Part shown: in pieces, positions 12,701-25,344 of the stretch
Layout: every line of letters begins with the position of its first letter
Position numbering within the stretch: the first letter of the stretch is position 1
Source of the DNA: Trogon surrucura
Taxonomy: Eukaryota; Chordata; Aves; Trogoniformes; Trogonidae
Assembly: GCA_020746105.1 (NCBI GenBank)
Contig: CM036619.1
Location: 12,810,238-12,874,237 of the forward strand
Direction: 5' to 3'
DNA length: 64,000 nt
Program-made: the position numbers and the translations under genes
The notes under the pieces: model-generated
Database searches by the model: none
Told to the model about the DNA's origin: nothing
The model's input: the letters and a program-made list of their open reading frames with translations, nothing else

Positions 12701-14324
12701 CAGAACCTGTCCTCCATCACACATCCCACAGGGCAGCTCAGCCCGGCTGGTAAGCCTGCTCCTGTCATGCTCAAGCTGTTCTGAAACCTGAAGGTAGCAG
12801 GGCCAGCTGTGAAATTTGGAGCTGGTTCCTCCTCTGTGCTCCGGCTGCAGGCTGAAATGGGCAGGAGCTGGGTTCCAGGTCTGGGTGTGATTTGTGCTTT
12901 CAACCCTTTTAACATGCACTTTCTGCAGCTAATTTTCAGTTATTTCCAAGCAGGCTGAATTTTTCCCAGTCCCAAGGACTGCAGAGATGCAATCCACGTG
13001 CTTTCATCCTTCAATTTACAGCCAATAACTGAAAAAAGTCAGTGGTTCAGTAAATAACATGCTGTGGATACTTTGCACCACACAAAGAAACGAGCCCAGT
13101 TTAAACCAGCTGTGTGCCTACCACTTTTCATTGCTACTGGGAAATGAAATTAGTCCATCAGTACTTAAAATGGAAGAAGAACTTGAGGTTGCTTTCTTCC
13201 AGAGAGAGAATTACTTGTCTGTTCTTGCAGTACTGGGAACAGGCAACACAGGGGAAAAGAAACAGAGGGTTAACCAATCGCTTGGCAATGACCAAGTTTA
13301 ATTTTAGCAGTGAGTGAAAGCTGATTCGAAAACCTTCTTGTCTTGTGATCAGAGAATGCAGAGAAAGCCTTGTGCCCTTGGAGCATGCAGAGGAAAGATC
13401 TGCAAGCAGGGAGTGACCCAAAGGCAATTAACGGGTAGGATTTGTATTGCACAGTGTTCGTCTTTCAACCCTGTCAGATGAGATCAACTAACAAAGCAAG
13501 GCATGATCGGCAGGGCTGGTTAAATAGTACGGGTTCTCAAGACCAGACTCAAATAGCGAACTGACACTTCTCTCCCCAGATGTCAGTCCCCCAGCCTGCC
13601 TGGGAGGTTCTTGGAGTGCTCGCACTGACTCACAAGGAACTTCCTCACAGGGGGAGCAAAATGAATGGGAGTAAATTCAGAGTCAAGCCCATTGGTTTTT
13701 TTGTGAAGCTGCTGAAATTTAAGTGATGTCGGCAGTCAGCGTTTAGTTTTGTGTGCAGCAAGATGATTTTCTTCCCATGAATAAATTAGCATATTTGAAT
13801 ACTAACCAAGTGGAACAACCTTTCAGGCCGATGTCAGACTTTTTTTATTCTGTTCCTAAAAAATATTTTGTGTCTGGCATAAGCAGTGAAGTGTCTGGGG
13901 TCCGACATGTGTCCTGACACCACAGGGAATTCGGTCAGCATCTCAGTGACTACAGGTGCAAGTGATTTACAGCTGTGTCTTCCCTTTATGGGTCCAATGG
14001 GAAGAACACCTTGGATAACTTAACACCTGCTGGGAAATAATGTGTCCAATGTAGCAAGAAATGGCTTTGGCAAGGAGCACTTCAGCTGTGTGAGATCTCT
14101 CATAGTCTGGATATGTTTTTGGCACAGACCTCCACGGATCTATGAAAGAACTTGGTCTAGACCATGCCCCTCATCGGGCTCTGTGCACAGCTCTGCCACT
14201 CTCCCTGTCAGCTGCTGCTGGGTGGACAGCTGGCTTTGATGTCTCACTGTCCGACCTGATACAGCAACCTCAAGTTCTCATCAGTCTATCCTTCCCTGTC
14301 CCTAAATCCATCTCAGACCACTAA
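9788..14324. other. Downstream intergenic, no gene seen
   Basis: The longest frame here (10028-10483, 151 codons, plus) is rich in Leu, Ser, Phe and His because of a pyrimidine-rich tract. It has no recognised motif. I see no splice-joined coding pattern in the rest. Confidence 0.65.
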
Positions 14325-14458
14325 ATCATAGAATTGTAGAATGGTTTGAGTTGAAAGGCACCTTAAAGATCATTTAGTCCCACCCCCCTGCCGTGGGTAG
14401 GGACACTTCACACTAAACTAAGTTGCTCAAAGCCTCATCTGACCTGGCCTTGAACACA
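14325..14458 (-). repeat. CR1 LINE 3' end
   Basis: The copy starts with AATCATAGAATTGTAGAATGG, followed by 'CACCTTAAAGATCATTTAGT', a CCCCCCTGCC core and 'GTTGCTCAAAGCC'. It is a 5'-truncated piece of about 130 bp read on the minus strand. Confidence 0.93.
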
Positions 14459-15059
14459 AAAGGGGAATGGAAACACTAAAGCCAATCTATAAAATTTCAC
14501 TTCACACATCAGAGGTGATTTGGGAAAAAGTGAGGTTCTTGGAAATAAACATGGTTTTGGCTCTTGACCTGAGGGGCTGCAGGGGCTCTACAGTCACTGG
14601 AATTTCAGAGAGCTGTAATGGGATTTGGACTACATAGTTGTTCCTAAACTTTTCCTTTGTAGCTGCCTGCACAATCTTTGGTTTTACAAATCAAAAAGGC
14701 AGTGACCAAAGCCCATGGAGTCGGCAAAAAAGGGTTCAGCATTTCCATCTTTCCCCTCTCCGTCACAGATAATACAGAAAATAATATAAAATACTGACAA
14801 AGCATCCCAGCTTCACTTTTCAGGCTGGAAAACTTCTGTCCAGAACTCCAACAACTGGATGAGCTCATAAGTTCCTATTTCTTGAGCACATGTGTTGGTC
14901 CCACTCTCCAAAGGTCTGTCCCGATTGGCAGTGAGAATAACCAGTGAGATATGTTGATCCAGAATCACACAGACAGCACTGGAGAAGGCAGATATTGAAC
15001 TCTGTTAAAGGTCTAGTGTCTTCCTAGAAGGGAAGATCACACTGCAAGGTTTTGAAACC

Positions 15060-15150
15060 CGTAGAATCGTAGCATGACTTGGGTTGGAAGGGACCTTAAA
15101 GATAATGTAGTTCCAACCACACTGCCATAGATAGGGACTGTCCTCCCCAT
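15060..15150 (-). repeat. CR1 LINE 3' end, short
   Basis: The copy starts GTAGAATCGTAGCATGACTT, then 'GGTTGGAAGGGACCTTAAAG' and 'AGTTCCAACCACACTGCCAT'. About 90 bp remain, in the minus-strand sense. Confidence 0.88.
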
Positions 15151-15519
15151 TGTCATGTTTTACAAAACCAGTCCATAAGGTCTCCTCACAAGTAGCTACT
15201 CCAGCTCCTTTGTGCCAAGAACAGGAAGACTTGACCCCAGTACATCAAAATCCATCCATACTCCCAGAGCCACGAGTGAGCCCTCTTTTTGCTCAGAGCT
15301 GCTGATGGGACATCTGCATGAGTTGCACCCCATCAGGACTCAGTCAAAACAGAGCCTGGAACACTCAAACCATTTCTGAATAAAGATATAGAAGGAAGAA
15401 AGAAGTGTGAATTGGGCAGAGCAAGATAACTCTCACTAATTCTCTAACCGGTGGCTTTTATTATTACTGCTTGCTTAATATATTGACTTTACCGTACTTA
15501 GAGTCAAGGTGATTCGTTT

Positions 15520-16095
15520 TGATCCCAGACATGAAACTAAGACACAAACAAGGTCAGATATCACAACAGCACAACCTTTTATTGACTAACAACCACTGGA
15601 GAGAGACAGGAAAGAAGATAAGGAAATGGAAAAGTGAAGCAGTAAAACGTTTAGGGTAACAAGAATTATAGCTACCAGCACAGATCCAGCGATGTCTCAC
15701 AGGTCCACCTATTTCAAATCGGTGGGGAAGATCTCCAAAGAGTGGTTGTTCACGGTGGCATTATATAGTGTCCCAAGCACTGCTTTGCCTACCCTTCCCC
15801 TGTTTAGCGCATGCGTATGAAGGTCGTCAGGAGCAATCTTTATCCCCGGCAGCGTTGCCTCTGTTGCATAGTTGTCCGGAGGGTCCATTTTTGCAGACCT
15901 AGTATGATTTGGCAACTTGCACACTGTTGGGCTTGCAAACCATTGGGCTTTTGGGCTTGCAAGACAGCTGTCTTATCAGTGGTTGAGCCGGGCCCCATAG
16001 TTTTTCTTTAGGACTTAACAGTAGTCGAGTTGAGCCCCGTGGCTTATTAGTGGTCCAAGCTTGCAAACAGTAGCCTTGAAGTTTCTTCACAGGGA
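15520..16095 (-). mobile_element. Probable solo LTR of an endogenous retrovirus (ends approximate)
   Basis: Read on the minus strand, the piece has an order typical of an LTR. It shows a TATA-like ACTATATAATG, a pyrimidine-rich stretch, then CAATAAAAGGTTGTG as a polyadenylation signal, followed by a T/G-rich U5-like part. It also has direct short repeats (GCAAGCCCAA, TTGCAAGC) in the U3-like half. Candidate ends are TG..CA at about 16095 and 15520. No internal retroviral genes flank it and no clear target-site duplication was found. A 71-codon open frame (15924..15709) lies inside it and is not a gene. Confidence 0.65.
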
Positions 16096-19000
16096 ATTTC
16101 AGCAAGATTGAGACAAATATTTAACCCAGTCTCTTACAGATATTCACAGCACTTGTGTTCCAAGGCTCTAAAATATCTTTTGCAGCTGCTTTTTAGCTTG
16201 GCTGCTGAAGCTGTAGTACTTTCGCACTAGCTGTGCGCATCCACCTACACTGTGGGTACCAACTCTGGAGAGCCACTGGTCAAAGGCAGAGCCACTCTCC
16301 TGGGTGAAGCTATTCATGCACCAACAGGCAGGAACATAATGATGGTGTCAAGAGGCCACAGGCTTTTAAAAAGTGCTTTGTTTAGTGTTTTGATGAGGTT
16401 TTGTTGCAATGGCTAATTCAAAGTTCATCATGTCACCAAACGCAGCCAGTTTATATGCTGTACAGTTTATATACTGACAGACCAATGTTCATCAGTATAT
16501 CAGAGTTGTGTGCTTGTTTCTGGAGTGGATAAACTATCACTTATCTGTCAGGAGAAAGAAACACCATTCACAAATAAGTAAACAAAAACATAAATCCTTG
16601 CCTCTCATGACATGCTAACAGCCTGAGGATTTGCTTTTGTGTTTGGCCTTTTTTCTAATATTTTCCTGAAATTTGGCACGTAAGTTTCGGTGCAGAGTAA
16701 AATGGTGTGAATCAGCATGGTCTGGGCACGACACACCTATCTGGATTTCCTGTGCATGAAATCTGTCCCTTAGCCCAGTGAGGGCTTGTGGCTGTAACCA
16801 TGGCTCATGGGTGCAAGGTGCTTTGGTCAAGGATGAAGGTTTGAGAGGCGGAGCTTCCAAACCAGCCATCTGAGCTGGCTGTAGCTGCTTATGCTGCAGG
16901 TAGCAAAAGTGGGGGAAGGAATGCCTCTGAGATGTGGTACCCCAAGGTGGCCAGTTGCCCTGGTTCAGGGACCAAGGGCACACAGAGATTCTTCTGAATG
17001 AGAATTACAGAGGATGACAAAGAACTAGAGTAAAAGGAAACCACTGGAGGAAGGTGATGGCACTATACTGTTTAACCATCCTACCTAACAACGTAGATAT
17101 CTGAAGAGGTCTTAGTCTGTATTTTTAATATATCTGTCTATATAGTACAGTGTTTCCCAGCCTCCAGTGATGCTCAGTTTTGCCTACTAATGGGTGCTGG
17201 ATTTCTGTACATGCCTTTCTTAAAAGACATTTGGGGAAGAATTCTTAGAGCACCTGCAGGTTTGCCATGTTTTCAGTGCCTGAATGGCAATGGGAAATGC
17301 AGGCTGGGGCTGGACATCGAAACTGGAGATGGTTTCCTTCCCCTCTGCCAGCCTACCCTTCACTCCAGCTTCTGAACCAGCCATTGCATACAGAAGATTT
17401 GCTGCCATCCACTGTGATTATTTACAGAAAGAACACCAGCCAACTGCACAGCAAAAGGGGGGGCATTGTTGGTAAAATTGTCCTCCTGTGCTGGCGTGTC
17501 AAGAATAGCCCTTTTGAGGAGCTGCAATATGAAAACTGTACTGAGATGAGCAGGTAACTCTGAAAGAGTGGGGTGCCAAATTAGCTGAACTAATTAAGCT
17601 CAAGTGTCATCAGAGAGAGTTCAGCCAGGGCCACTTTTCAGTCAGTGGGAGAGAGGCAACAGCCAAAGATCTTTCCAACTTGCTCTTAATGAAGGTGGCT
17701 TCTGTTAATGCTGTGGAGTCCTGGAACCATGGCAGAGGTATCCAGGAAGCGGACACATGGTTTCTCTTAATTAATGTAGCTCTGATTATTCTCCATACCT
17801 GTCTGCAGAAGTGATCAAAAGAGACACAGTCTGAAAGATTTTTATAAATCAACCTTTCTTCATCAGGAATACATGAAAAAGTTGTTATTACTTTCCTTTT
17901 GAGGGGAGGACTTAATTAGAAAGCGGAAGGGAGATATGGCTGTCATATACCAAATGCCTGGGAGCCTGAAACCAGATCTTGGTTGAGCTTTTCCCCAGTC
18001 ACAAATAACTGATAAAAAAATTATAAATTAGTCTGGAAAGAGACAGCACTCTGCACTTCAGAGCTGAAAGCAAACAGGCTATTCAGCCAAGCTCATAAAT
18101 ATCCCTTTTGGAGCTCACAGCTGGCATAGAGAGCAACAAGGAGCTACTCCTGGCAATGAAAATCTGTTTCTGTGACTAACATGTGGAGGAAAAAAATTCT
18201 TATATCACCTCATCAAGTGATTTGTTTCTTCCAGATGTAAAAGTCATTTTAATGTAATCATTAGTCACTAAAAGTCTAATGTCGAGTGCAGTGGATTTCA
18301 CAGGTTGGGAGCAAAGCACAGAATATTCTGCAGAAAGCAAGACAGGGCAGACCCCTTGCAGACCTCCACTGACCCCATTGGCTTCATAACCCAAACCGAA
18401 CCACCTTTCCAAGAAACATCTCAGAAACAGCATCAACTACAATGTTATAAGACAATTCTGTGCTTTGTGAAACAATTCTGTGCACTGAGATGGAGATTTG
18501 ATTTATAATATCCATGTAGGATGGATACAGCTGTCTCCTATCTATAGGAACAGGAGAGTGGTGATATTTAAACATTAAAGCCTCTAGGGTACCTTTAAGT
18601 GAGAAATGAGATTCAAAGGTCTGGATAAAACCTTCCTCTTTCTGATATGTCCTTAATATATTCTGGACAGTGGTAACCACTTTTTTTTTTTTGCTGAAAT
18701 TAGAGTGGAAATGGAGGACACCTTGCACTTACTATAGGGTTCTAGGACTGGCTTGAGACTGTCTAATACATGCAGTGTAAAAAGGAAGACCTCCAGGGAG
18801 TTGGTGTAATGGTAGGGAGACCCCAGGTGTTGAACCTTCAGATAAACTGAAGATATGATCACAGGAACATCAGCCACAGTGCCTTCAAATCTTTTCTGAG
18901 TAGGATAGAAATCTCTTCACAGGTAAAAAACTCTGCAAGTTGTCATGAAACTTAAATTTCAAGAAAGGTTGGACAAAACTAAAAGAATAAATCAACCCCC

Positions 19001-20291
19001 CAAACTAAATAAAAATACCCAACTTCCCAGATCCAGGAGATCTAGATTATTTCATACTGCACTTAAAAACCAAAGAATTAAGTTTTCCAAGAGACATTGA
19101 GCTGCCAGATTGGTTGTCTTAGATGAATGATAACTGCAGGATAAAGATGTATGCAGCCTGGTATGAAGCTTAGCTTTTCCCCGTTGCTTTACTTTGGAGG
19201 ATAAATTATTATTCCAATCCACAAATCCAATATTCAGTAAACATTAATGCACTCTAGCTGTGAATGGCCACTCTCAGTGTGGCAATCCCACCAAAACTGA
19301 GTATGCTGTCCACAATTTTTCCAGTCACATTGCTGTCTTTCCTTTTAAAATGTTTGCAAGAAAGTAAAAAATATAAAAAGACTAGACTTTCTAAAAAAGG
19401 TATCTTTTCCTTACAGACAGAAAACTGGAGGATGTGTTTTTGAAAGTTGCCCCTTCACTTTTATCACAATTTGGTCAATAGATAGGTATCTCTGCAGTGA
19501 AATTTTGACAGATTTAATCAGTTATTAATGCTTTCAATTGATCCTTTCTCTGCCCTCTCAAAAGGCAAAGAGGAATCCATGGCAGAAACAGGCAGTAGAG
19601 CTGGATCTCTCCATTCATGCTGCTTTTCTACACAGAATATGCGAATGCCATCACCTGAAATGATACGTGGTTATGCTACTCTGTAGGCAAGGACTCCTCT
19701 ACCTCTTAGAGGAAACGTGGTTTATCCTGAAAGCCTTAGTTTCCCTGAAACCTTTCAGGGATACAGGCTGATAGTAGTTTGTTTTCAGTCAGTCACAATT
19801 CTGGATCGACCTGCTGAGCTATCTGGTTTGTGATATTTCTGGCACTTTGGAATAGATATATGGAGGTGCCAGATCCTACACTGGAGCCACGGCTGTGCAA
19901 ACACAGCTGTGCAACCATGGCTGCTGACTGATGCATTTGAGCTGTGGTTCAACATGAGCAGCTGGGGATCCATCAGCAAATTAGGTGCTAACTGCTGCAA
20001 TGGGGTTCTAAAGGGCTGAGACAGCAAACACATGCTCCCTCAAAAATGGAAGGAACTGCATAAATGATAGGCAGCAAACCTTCCTTCTGTGGAAACAAAT
20101 TGGCACATCTCTGTTGAGAAGCACAGTGTATGATTTGTTGGACTTGCTCCCATGTGTGAAAACAATGTCCTTGCTTCTCTTCGTGTCCTGCTCTTCCAGA
20201 GTCTGAGCAACACGAGGCCAAGATGCCAGGCTGGGCTGGTGCAGCTCATCAGACTCTGCCAGCACCTCTCACAGTGGCTGCAGAGGCTCTC
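16096..20291. other. Downstream intergenic, no gene seen
   Basis: The first 300 bp after the LTR (to about 16330) are richer in GC and in CpG than the rest and may be a further part of a repeat. Open frames up to 122 codons (16983..16615, minus) show no known motif. Confidence 0.6.
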
Positions 20292-20460
20292 ACAGAATCA
20301 TAGAATGTCTTAGTTTGGAAGGGACTTTAGAGATCATCTAAACCAACCTCACTACCATGGGCAGGGATACCCTTAAAACTAGACTAAGTTGCTCAAGGCT
20401 TCATCCAACTTCGCCTCGAACATCTCCAAGGAGGGGGCATCCACAACCTCTCCGGGCAAA
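20292..20460 (-). repeat. CR1 LINE 3' end
   Basis: The copy starts CAGAATCATAGAATGTCTTA. 'GGAAGGGACTTTAGAGATCA' follows, then 'CATGGGCAGGGATACCC', 'GTTGCTCAAGGCTTCATCC' and 'GGCATCCACAACCTCTCC'. It is a minus-strand copy of about 170 bp. Confidence 0.94.
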
Positions 20461-21894
20461 AAAAGTCTCCTGGCTCGTACTGGTGTGGGGAGAAAAGTGA
20501 ACACACACAGTGCTCAAAGCATGATGGATCTCAGCACGGGACCTGGAAAAATTTGTCCATTAGCTTGGTTGTCAGAAGAGCACCTCCTCCCACCTCAAGC
20601 TCATTTATCTTGGGAAGGAGGCAGATGTTTTGCCTCATTCACAGCAGAAGCAAATCAGCCCTTTACCAAGATCACATCAAGACAGGAGACGGATGTACCT
20701 GCTGCCAAGGGTTTCATGCCAGTGCCAAAGGGTCATGTGGCAAAGAAAGGAAAAGAGGACTTCAGAGGATGTTTCTAGAGACAGTGCTAGGCTGGAGATG
20801 CAAGTGTAGCCCATCTGGAAAACCCATGTACCAGCCTGGTCCTGCACACTGCCGGGACGCTACCTCATCACATGAAATGCAGACAAGCTCCACAACTCAC
20901 ACAAATTGGCAGGAGCCTGATGAGTTGTGCAGAAACTTTGCAGATGATGGTAAGCATGTCCTGGCTGGCACAGCATGAGCCAGGGCTTGGAACTTTGTCC
21001 TTCAGCACAACCTCAGGGCTGCACCTTGCCAGAGGCAGGGCTGCTTGGTATGTTGCAGGTTGTGCTGGCTCTGCTGAATGGCTCAGCATTGATGGTGTCT
21101 TGATGGGAACTGGGCTAACTGGGAAATGAGGTGCTGCTTTTCTCTGTCTCCGATGAGCAGGGAGGTTGAATTAGAAGTTATGTCTTCTTTTCCTTGATCC
21201 CTTTTTATCTTGTGGTAATTTAAGATCCTGAGTTGTGCTGTCAGTGAAGGGAAGACTATGCTTGAGTTTTCCTGAGAGTTTTGGGATGCGTTGTGATGTT
21301 ATAAGTAGGAAATACCTGGTAATGGATGCTGCGCATGGCCCCATCCTTAACTTCCAGTGTGTCTGGTCATCACTTCATACTACTGTATTTTCCAGCAGCA
21401 CATGCGTAAATAGCTGGCCTTCAGCATGTGTGCTGGGGTAGCTTTTGCTTACACAGGTGAGTGTTGGGTTTTTGTTGCAGACTTCTGTAGCAAAAGTCAG
21501 GAACAGCAAGTGTATTCTTTGTGAACTGCTGTACTGTGCAACACGAGACAAGATTTTTTTTTATTGTTCTAATGTTCCAATGTTCTATATGGGAATGCAA
21601 GACTATTGAAGGAGATCAATACCTGTAAGACTCACCTCTTACTGTCATGTACCTGGTCATCACATAGGCAAACATAACAGCTCTTTTCTGTTCTTACAGT
21701 AGAAAATCAGGCAAGATTGCAGCAAGCCTCATTGTGGGGTAACTGGTTATCGGTAACTAACTGCTCTTACTGGCTGAGCTCCAAACGTCTGCTACTTCTT
21801 AAGTGTTTCATGCTCTTGCTTGCCTGTAGCATTACCATGTTTCATAGTTTGAGCTCTCTCTGCTGGGAACAAGAGCTATTCAGCAGCTTGCTCA
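20461..21894. other. Intergenic, relatively GC-rich at its left end, no gene recognised
   Basis: Two overlapping plus-strand frames (20389-20778, starting inside the CR1, and 20553-20978) give 129 and 141 codons. Neither has a recognised domain, and the sequence to the right becomes AT-rich again. Confidence 0.55.
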
Positions 21895-21920
21895 CCCCCC
21901 CCCCCCCCCTCCCCCTTCCT
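21895..21920. repeat. Poly-C tract (C15, then interrupted)
   Basis: Fifteen C (21895-21909), one T, then five more C, ending in TTCCTTTT. It directly precedes the LTR-like repeat at 21925. Homopolymer length calls may be unreliable here. Confidence 0.9.
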
Positions 21921-21924
21921 TTTA

Positions 21925-22200
21925 GAGATGGGGAGGGAGAAAATTCAACAAAAGGCTCGAGACTGAGTTTAAGACAGAGAGGGTTCATTCACCACTGATT
22001 GTCACCACCAGTTTAAACAAATCAACTAGATCAGAGTAGCATAGTGAGAGAAAAGCAACCCAATACATTGATCACAGAGATACTGATTGACCTGGCCTTG
22101 GCCAGAGGTGGGTCCGAATTTTACCTGGAGCTGGAATAGGATCTGGAAGTTTTGCAAGGATCCATCCCCTACAGTCCTCCCCCTGCTACCAAAAACCCCT
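21925..22200 (-). repeat. LTR-like dispersed avian repeat fragment
   Basis: The string 'AAAAGGCTCGAGACTGAG', then 'GACAGAGAGGGTTCATTCAC' and the further text resemble a common avian retroviral LTR-type repeat that usually carries AAAAGGCTCGAGGGTTGAG. The resemblance is from memory and the copy is diverged and partial, so the family and ends are uncertain. Confidence 0.45.
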
Positions 22201-25200
22201 GCCAGACACAAACCCGTGACACTATGCCACTGTATGTTCCTGAACTGAGCTATAGAAATGACAGAGGTAAAAATTAATAGCTGTTTTGCCCAAGGGCTCA
22301 CAATTCAATAACCTGCTGGTGATTTTTTTTCAGTATTATTCGCTTTTATGGGAGGCCCTGACAGCAAAGATCTGATAGTGATTTTCTGTCACTTTCCTCC
22401 TGCTCTGTTAAAGTGAGTGGTTTCATGTCTCCGTCCTGCAATGGCAGCAATTTTTCTTCTCACTGATTCATGCAATAGTGATGTTTTATAAAGATTTCGT
22501 TTTAGTGTGCCCATGAATATGCCCGGAGCTGAGATTTTATTCCACAGAAAACCAGTCCTTTTCTAGTGGTTCACATTGTATCTTGATTAGGTTCTGCCTT
22601 GTTTTTCCTCCTCAAAAGTAGAGTTTCTACTTCCTTTCCTCAGATGTTCAGCTGTATCACTGGAACAAGGCAGAGGTCTGTCCTCTATTGTTGCCCTATC
22701 TCTACCACTGTGCTGTTGGACATCTGCTGACAGCATTTATCAATCTGTACAACTTTTTTCAGTGTAAAGTTTTGCTTAATGATTGAATATGCAGCACATC
22801 TATCTACAGCAGCTGGCCACACACATGGGTGACAACAGGCCACTATGTTTTCTATGACCTGATGTGTCCTGTTGAAAGCTGAAAATCCTTGGCACCAATA
22901 TCTGTTTCCAGACTACAGGTGGCTTCAGTTTAGTCAGTACAACCCTCTGACATGTCTGTCCCCAGCAACCCATCTTGTCATGCCTGTAGGTCGAATGAGC
23001 TATAACTGGAGCCCAGAGCAGGAAGAGCTGATCAAGGCCAAACTTGCTCCACCACACTAAGTCACAGGACTCTGTTCCCACACTTCTCGTTATGTGACAG
23101 CAGAAGGTGAGTTTCTGTCTGGAAATCTGACCCAGGGTACTTGAAACTGGCCACGCAGAAATTATTACACATCAAATTTGAGTCTGTCTTCAACAGTTCA
23201 GGCATAGGCTTCTCCATCTTTCAAGATTTCCCCCCAAAAGGATAACATCTGCTCCCACCTAAGAATTTTTGAATGCAAAAAAACAGTGTTAATTTTAGCA
23301 AGCCACCATGTGCCTTTTTAGATCAGCAGTGGTAAGCTGTTGTTCCCAAACAGTTTGGGAATTCTTGGCTAACCTTCACATTCCAAAAGCACAGATCTTG
23401 TATTTGCCAGTGGTAGCACTCAGCTATTTAATGAGCTGTTTGTGGTCAGAAACCAGTTGATGAAACTCCAAGTTGTACCAACTGGCCTGGTCAGCATAAT
23501 TGCAGACTAATGTTGAGATAACTGCTCAGGATAAGGATCTCCCCTGTTTGTATGAAATAGATAGAAGCCCTTGACATTGACAACAATCCTTGGTATAAAC
23601 CTCTCACTAACCACAAAGCCCATGTCACCATAAACTCACTCAAGAGGCAAAGACATAACTTCTGACATATGCAAGAGTGGTCCAGCACTAAGTGCTGCCT
23701 TATTTTGTTCCTTTATTACTTAGTGACAGCCCTGCCTCACCAGCTACTTTGCAGCTGTCTGGAAGATCATGAAGAGGTATTTGATTTAGCTTTGTCCAGT
23801 AAGACAGCTAACTCAATCTACATGTGCTGAGTACAGTGACAGGCAGTTTAAGAGTTGTGGAGGAGTTAGCTTGTTTGCATTTTGGCCTTTTCAGCCCAGA
23901 CTGCAAGGCTATACAGGCGTAAGGGGACCTCAGTGTTCAGCAATACGAGGGGCTCAGGAATGGCTGTACTGTAGGGGATGAAGACCCCAGAGAGAGCAGG
24001 GGCTGAGGAAGTGGCTATTTGCACTGGGAGGCAAGGTACAAATGTGAACGAGGTATTTGCATGCTCCCTGCTCATCCAGACTCAGACCAGGACTTGTGAG
24101 GGAATGTCATTTCAACCATGTCATCTTAACAGTACTGCTGCCAGTGTGTCCTTGTTGCTGGAGTCCGGAGTCCAGAGCCAAGGCTTAGTCCTGGAGCCGT
24201 GCAGGAGGACCATCCCGCAAGGGCAGGGTGCTCAAGACACAGCTCAGTGCTTTACACAGTTCATGGCAGCAAAGGCAAACAAGCAGAGTAACGACAGATG
24301 GCCACAACATCTGCCACGTGGTGGAAACTGCCCTGACACACTGGAAAAAAATCAGAACCATCACCTTTATGACTGTCGCAACTTACTCTGGTTCTTGCGA
24401 TTCATTTCTTGCCTTTTGCACAAAAATAATTTTATTTGCTTGTATTGGAGCTTTTGAATTGCAATTGCAGAATTCACGGTATGGTGAGATATATTAGGAG
24501 AAATAAGATTTCATTTTCTATTTCACAGAGGCTCAGCTGCAAAGCAGCACAAAAGTGAAAAAGAAGTGATTTCAGAGGAATATGTGTTGTGAAAGTAGAG
24601 ACTGCACCAAGTGAGGTCCCAAGGGATATTTGGTGAAGAGGGACTTGAGGGCACTCAGCATCTTTCCACATCATGTCTTGCATTACTACATTTAACTAGT
24701 GCAGTTTCAACCATGGAATTGTGTTCGAATTTCCTGGTCACATTAAATACACTTCTAAAGGAAAATAGTCCAACAGTAAAACCCAGATGTCTGATTTTAA
24801 TGTAATTAGTCACATATCTAAATAATTCAGTTATATTTACTGTATACTATATATATTTACTGTATACTGTTTACAAAATACTAAGAGTTACAATCAGCCA
24901 GATGAGGGAGGGATGGGATGCTTTCAGCCTGCCTTTAGCCATCTGCCTCTAAAATGCTTTTAAAATGTAAAATATTTTCTCTGTGGAAGTTTCACTGATA
25001 CTTATTTTTCAGAACTACGCAATTGCCTGTGTTGCAGGCTGGAGTGGAACACAGAGGCTCATTGAACAGCCTTAACAAGTTTCCCATAGAAGTGGCCTTC
25101 TGATACGTTAAAATTTGGAAAGGAGGCTCAGATTTTTTATGAGTGGAGCATGATGGAAAGCATGTTCTCAAAGGTCACCTTCACAACATGTCTAACCATG

Positions 25201-25344
25201 GATGAGTCCAGAAGACATTTCTATAGCTGCTTCACCATCATACATTTTAAGGCCAAGTGGGGTCACTAAGCTACCAAGTCTTGCCTTGTGCATGACACAG
25301 GCTGCAACATTTCTTGCTGCATTCTTAAGTAGGATGAAGATTTT
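22201..25344. other. Intergenic next to the FER1L6 3' end, no gene recognised
   Basis: The longest frame (23978-24457, plus, 159 codons) has no known motif and a composition that changes along its length. The last part before the gene is AT-rich. Confidence 0.6.
24833..24871. repeat. Short tandem duplication, TATATTTACTGTATACT
   Basis: A unit of about 17-19 bp (TATATTTACTGTATACT) occurs twice in a row, with an inner self-complementary GTATAC. It is AT-rich, non-coding and lies about 500 bp left of the probable transcript end. Confidence 0.85.

Noticed and set aside
15709..15924. 71-codon minus frame at 15.7-15.9 kb
   Set aside because: It sits within the solo LTR and crosses the TATA-like box; no retroviral protein similarity.
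16615..16983. 122-codon minus frame
   Set aside because: No recognised motif and no flanking splice pattern; composition like the surrounding DNA.
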